A DNA stretch of 64,000 bases from Monodelphis domestica. Taxonomy: Eukaryota; Chordata; Mammalia; Didelphimorphia; Didelphidae. The stretch is from positions 205,592,253-205,656,252 of the forward strand of contig NC_077229.1 in NCBI RefSeq assembly GCF_027887165.1, read 5' to 3'. Shown piece by piece: positions 39,101 to 45,100 of this stretch. Every line of letters starts with the position of its first letter. Within the stretch, counting starts at the first letter, position 1. The notes beneath the pieces are model-generated. The model ran no database searches and was not told where the DNA came from. It saw only the letters and a list, made by a program, of their open reading frames with translations. The position numbers were made by a program, and so were the translations under genes.

Positions 39101-42100
39101 AGGCCAGATTTGAACCTAGGACATCCCATCTCTAGGTCTGGCTCTCAATATACTGAGCCATCCAGCTGCCCCTCTAGTTTCTTAAAACTATAAAAAGTGC
39201 TGTTGTAAAAATTACTGAACAAATACTCTCTTTGATTTTGGTAACATTTTCAAGATCTCTTCCCAATTGAATTACTGGGTGATGGTGTGATAGAGAAATG
39301 ATGCAGAGATTTGTTATTTTGGGAAGGGGGGGAGTAGTAAACAGAATAGATAGATTACATAGGAATAATTTAAGGTAAGTAAGTAGCATGGTATCAGGTT
39401 GATTGCATGCTATAGACAAAATGCAGGAGTTGTGATAGAGGAATGATCCAGAGATTTTGAGGGACAGAACCTGGAGGACATGCTGAGGTTTGCATCCATA
39501 GCAGAGGATGGTGAAGCAGGGGTGGCATCTTGAGGGGAAGAGGAGATTCCAAGGGAAGACAATTGATTTCTCTCTCTTACCTGAGAAAGCCAAGGGAGAT
39601 GGGCTGATCAGAGATTTCTCTCCTGAGCCATACAAAATACCACATTGATTCTAATCACCCCCCCCCCCAAAGACACCAAGAGTTGTGGCAGAACCTGAGA
39701 AGAACAGCATCCGAAGATTTCACACAGCTCCTGGGATACCCTAAGTCTGAACATTGGCTCTGCTGTGCTAAGACCAGGGATCACCAAATCCTGAGCCTCT
39801 TAGAGAGCAGGCAGACAAGCCTGGGTCTCTCAGCTTTTGGGGGATGGAGAAAGATATTTTTAGACAGACAGGGACTTTCCTTACCCTCTTTCCTATAAAC
39901 TCCAACCAGCAGACATCTTGTTTATCTTACCCTTAACCACCATTTGTTAGAATAAAGTGTCAGTTGTCTTAAATTGACTTCCTTGTTGAAGGGGGAGAGA
40001 GCTGATTTCTCTCTCCTTCCCCAAGGGAACAGGTTCACCCATTAATCAGTTATTAGAGGGGAATAAAGGCAAGGTTAATGGAGAGACATATTTGAAGAAA
40101 ACTGGAGGAATCCATCTCACCCTCCTCCTACTTTCTGGGATCATCTACTCTTTCTCCATTATACACAAACCAACCTTCTAATACAATTGAGGATGATTAC
40201 TTTTGTAACCTTTATTGCATAATGCCAATTTGCTTTCTGAAAAGATACAAGTTTTTGGTGCCATTAGAAATGTACAAGTGTACCTGTTTCTTCATAACCC
40301 TACCAGATCCAAGTTTTAATTGCTTTTAATTATTTTTGTCATTTTGATGAGTGTAAAGTAGTACCAAAGAGTTGTTTTTAATTTGTATGATTTTCATTAT
40401 TAATGAGATTGATCTTTTGGGCCATCTCTTTTAAAAGTTTTTTTTATTTGTGCCATTTATTCATTTTGTACTTGAATTGCTAATTAATTGTAAAATCATG
40501 AAATGAGGCAGGCACTCTTGGTTCTTTGGGTCCTTCACAGGAAAGACCTTGATGGCAGTGGGGTGTAATGTTTCATTCATTTTATAATGGCACAGAAAGT
40601 ACAAAGTCAAGTAAGAAAAGGGCTAGGGGTACAGAGGCAGACAATTTTGGGAGGTAGATGAGATTATAGAGTAAGGCAGACAATGTGGAGAAGACAATAA
40701 GGAAGAAAGTCATGTAACTTCAGTTACATGAGTTGGGAACACTGGAGCAGCCTGGACCCTTAGAAGATAGAACAGTGCTCAAAGGATAGGAATTTGGGGT
40801 CTCATTTTTCTAGGATTTTTGTAGGGGATATGTTAACTCTTATCCATGTCACCCTGGGTTAAAGTTCATTAACATAGCCACATCATCTCAAAGTTATCAG
40901 CACTATTGGTGTTCTGCTGGTATTGCTGAAGATATCTGGAATTTATCTAAGGTTTACATATCATAGAATCCAAAAATCCCTGATAGGAATACTTAGGTCT
41001 CTTTTCCCTTATTTAGCAATATAGTCTCAGGATGTGATTTTTGGTCAAAATACAGTTTGTAAAATTTCCACCTTTGATTTTTGGGATATTGCATATATAA
41101 CCTCTTGGGTTCCCCTTTGCAACATTACTTCCTGCTTGTCTTACTTTATACTGGTTATTTGTAAATTTACTATATTAACTAGAAGCTGGTGGCAGGGGAG
41201 GGGGAGCATTCAGAGGGATTAGGATAAGACACAGTTTAACTCAGCACTGATTTGAATAGCTTTTTATATATTTTGGCTGCCAAATTTCCTCAATTGTTAT
41301 GAACATTTCCCCAATATTTCTTTTCTCTTTTGTTGAACAGTGTTTTTGTTTGTTTTATGCAGTTAAACAATCCCTAACAATTCATTTTATTGAACTGAAA
41401 AAGTAATTTCTATTCACAGTTAAGATAAATACTTTATTCTATTATCTTTCTATTTTGATTGTGTTTTTTAAAAGGTTGTCTCTAATCTGTCTAGAATTTA
41501 CTATGGTTGGTGCATAATATAGGATGTAGGTTTAACCCTTATCCTGCCTGATTATCAAATTATTTTTCTAAATTAAATAATAAATCCTTTCCCCAGTTAT
41601 TTTCTGTAGGTTTATCAAATACTAATCTTTTGTATGCATTTGGTTGGATGAATGGCATGTCTGTTCTGTTTCATTGATCTATTTCTCTCTTTTTCAGATA
41701 TTTTGAGAATAACTATTTTGTAATATACTTTAAGGTGTATATTTAAGCCCCCATCAGCTTTACTCTTCATTGTATCCCAACAATTTGTACAACATATTCT
41801 TGGGCATTTGTTTTTCCATATAATTATATTATGATTTTGTCTAATTCATTAAAGAAGTTCTCTATATTTTGATTGGTAGCATATAAATATATAGATTAAT
41901 TTATGGATTTTTGAAATTTTTGCTATCCAAGAACATTGGTATCTCTTCAGTTCTTTGCTTTTATTTTGGTTATCAGAGTTTTGTACGTGCCTTATATAGA
42001 TGTTTTTTATTCTTAAAAAACTTAATTTCCAAATATTTCATCATTTCTTTTGTTGTAAAAAGAGACCAACAAAATAATTAAAAAGATCTAGTTTTGCAAT

Positions 42101-45100
42101 TATAGAATTAGTAAATATAGATGCAGATGGTAATAATAACTGACATTTATATACATATCACTTTAAAGTGTGAAAACATTTTACTTATATTCTTGGTATT
42201 TTTTAATTCATTTTGTATCTTGCAACTTTGTTCAAGAAACTTGTCTTATATCAGTCATTCAACAAAATTAACAGTGCTTTGATTTTCTTTTCAGAGATGT
42301 GGTACTGGATTTTTCTGTGGGCTCTCTTCTCTTCTCTCTTTGTCCATGGTGCTGCAGGAGTATTGATGTTTGTCATGCTACAGAGACACCGGCAGGGAAG
42401 AGTCATCTCTGTCATTGTGGTCAGCATAGGATTTCTGGCTTCCATAACAGGAGCAATGATAACCAGTAAGTTGGTTTGTTTAAAAATATAATTTAGCATA
42501 ATTTTTCAAAAATTTTATAATATTATAATCAAACATAATGACTTTCTAAGAGGTACTGTCTTTTACATATAATTTATTTTTTAGCTCTGGAGCAGGGTTG
42601 TTGACATCCCAATAAACTTGAACCTGGAGTAAATGGGAACATTGAGGTGGGGCTACAGCTATATATCTAATTTGTTCTTCCCCCAAATCAAAGATATTTA
42701 AGCCTCAAATATGAAGTTTGAAGGGAACTCAGTAAATAATTATATCTGGGAAAAATATTAGAACTAGAAATCAAGAATCTGTACCATATATAATTGTATA
42801 TTTCAGAATTAATAACTTATCTGTGTGAAAGAAGTAAGTGCATATAGAATTCTTCCAACTTTTGTCTTAAAGATAAAGTGATGGAGTTAATTGGAGGGAG
42901 ATGTTAGCTTGGTGAATTGTTGTTAGCTGCATGAACTGCTGGGCAAGTCAATTAACCTCAACTGTCTAGTCCTTACCACTCTTCTGCCTTAAAAATGACA
43001 CTTAGTATTGATTCTAAGACAGAAGGTATTGTTTTTTAAAGACCATTTTTCATGTCATTTGTTAAATTCAAATATTTATTGAATGTCATTTCTAATTAAC
43101 AGGGATACAAAAATGATAAACGACACAGTTCCCACCCTAAAGTAATTGAAGGAATTACAGTGTTAGAATGTGATAAGTAGTAAAAGATTATTGAAATGTA
43201 CTGCAATAGTTGAAAACAATGAAGTTTCCATCTCCTACTGAAGGCAATCAAGAAAAATCTCATTAATTTGAGATGCTCCTTGAAGGATGGGTTAGTATTC
43301 TGTAAGTGGAAATGGAGAAATAATGCCACATTAGGCAAGGGAAATAGCATCAGCATTTCCTTAAAAGGAGGAAAACATATTTGGGAATGATGGAGTTAGA
43401 CCAGTATATGGTATTTTTCAGCATAGAGAGAATAGTTGGTTTGGTAGGATTTTTATTGTTTATTTAGTTTTATTGTTTTATTGTTCTTGAGTATCACATT
43501 GAGGAATTTAGACTTAATCGAAAAGAGAATGAAAAATAATGTTTTAACTTATGTAATACTAGACTTTCCTTAATTTAGTTATCTGAATTCACCTCAGAAT
43601 TATGAGTTCCCTTAAAGTCACTTGTTTAAAGCTTCATTGAGGTCTTAAAACATGCTGAACTTGTTGATTTTTATTGCATTATTTTTGAGCTTGTATTAAT
43701 GCTTAAACTGCTTCTAGACAGTGAGACACCTTTAATAAACAAATCTTTGGAAAAGTGAATGCAGCTATTTTCCTGTAAACGAACTCCATCTTATTTTTGT
43801 CTTGAAGAGGATGGAAAATGATTGCCAGTTACTCTAAGGTCTTTGTTGTTGTTTTTTAACTTTATATATTGTTTTCAGACTTCAGTTTTAGTTGAATATG
43901 ATACTGAATATGAACTTAATACAGTAACCTTTCTTTACATGTGCAACTTGGCGAAGTTAAATGGTTTGTCTAAGGGTATAGGCTTAATTGATGGCAGAGT
44001 TAGGGCTAGTAACAATCTAGATCCTTTGAATCTTAATTCACTGTACCAATATAATACTTCATGATTCTGAAGCTCTTTCTATACATTACTTCAATGTGTC
44101 TTACAATTCTTTGTGAGGATTAGAATCTCTTTTGTCAATGAGCAAACTTAGGATCAGAGGAATTAATTTGATGAAAGGTCATAATATGGATCAAGTAAGT
44201 CACAAAGCAGGTATTTGAACAAAGACCTGCCTGACTCAAAATCCAGTGTTCTTACTCTGACAGTAATGTGGTTGATAAAATCATTATTGTAGTTAACCAG
44301 GTTGTCTATGTGAATTATCTACTTTTTAAAGAAATATATGATAACATAATTCCTAAACTTTCTCATATGAGGTCAAAGTGTAGCAGGTCCATTTAATTAA
44401 AAAGGCTTCTAATAAAGATCTGGCAGCAAATTGTCATTAATTCTACCACTTTTCTTCCCCCAAAGTTCCCCACCCAAGGAACAGTTAATGTTCAGAGGGG
44501 CTAATTGTCAGAATCTTGGCCACCAGATACATTTTCTATTTTTGGTCATAAAAATTCTTGAAGACTTTCTTCTAAGGCATTGAGTTTTGCTACATCAGTA
44601 GATTTACCCAAGTCAGTTAAATAATAGGTTCTTTTAAAGTACATAAATTTTAAAACCATTTGAACATTGTGATAATTTAGTATTCAGTTTTAGAGTTTTA
44701 TTTGTAATGACAATCCAAAAGGCAACTGCATCAGCCCTCATTTAAGAAGATAGGTAGTTTAGTTTAAAAAACACTAGACTGGGAATCCGAAGATCTGGGC
44801 TCAGATTCTGGTGGCAACTTTGCAGTTATGCAGTCATAGGCATATTAATTAAATTCATTAGGCCTGAGTTATAACAGAGTATCACTAGCTTGTCTCCAGT
44901 CCTTTTCTTTTTAAAATCTGTGGAATGTCATTTGTAAAACATAGATCTTGAAGTTTAATAGAAAAAATGTTTTTGAAACTTGTAGTTTAAACATTTGTAG
45001 AAGAGTTAATAAGGCCTTTTACCAATTTTTAAAATTAGAAACTAATGAATAACAAGATTAAATTATAATTGGACATCCAGATCACCATTATTTAATAAAC

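Larger units (their letters stand above)
5505..42294 (+). other. TMEM170B: TMEM170B intron 1
   Basis: A 36.8-kb intron inferred from the exon junctions. It is mostly retroelements: L1 of several ages, L2, CR1/L3, MIR, SINE1 and MAR1 types, and LTR-like fossils. No other host exon could be supported inside it. Confidence 0.95.
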
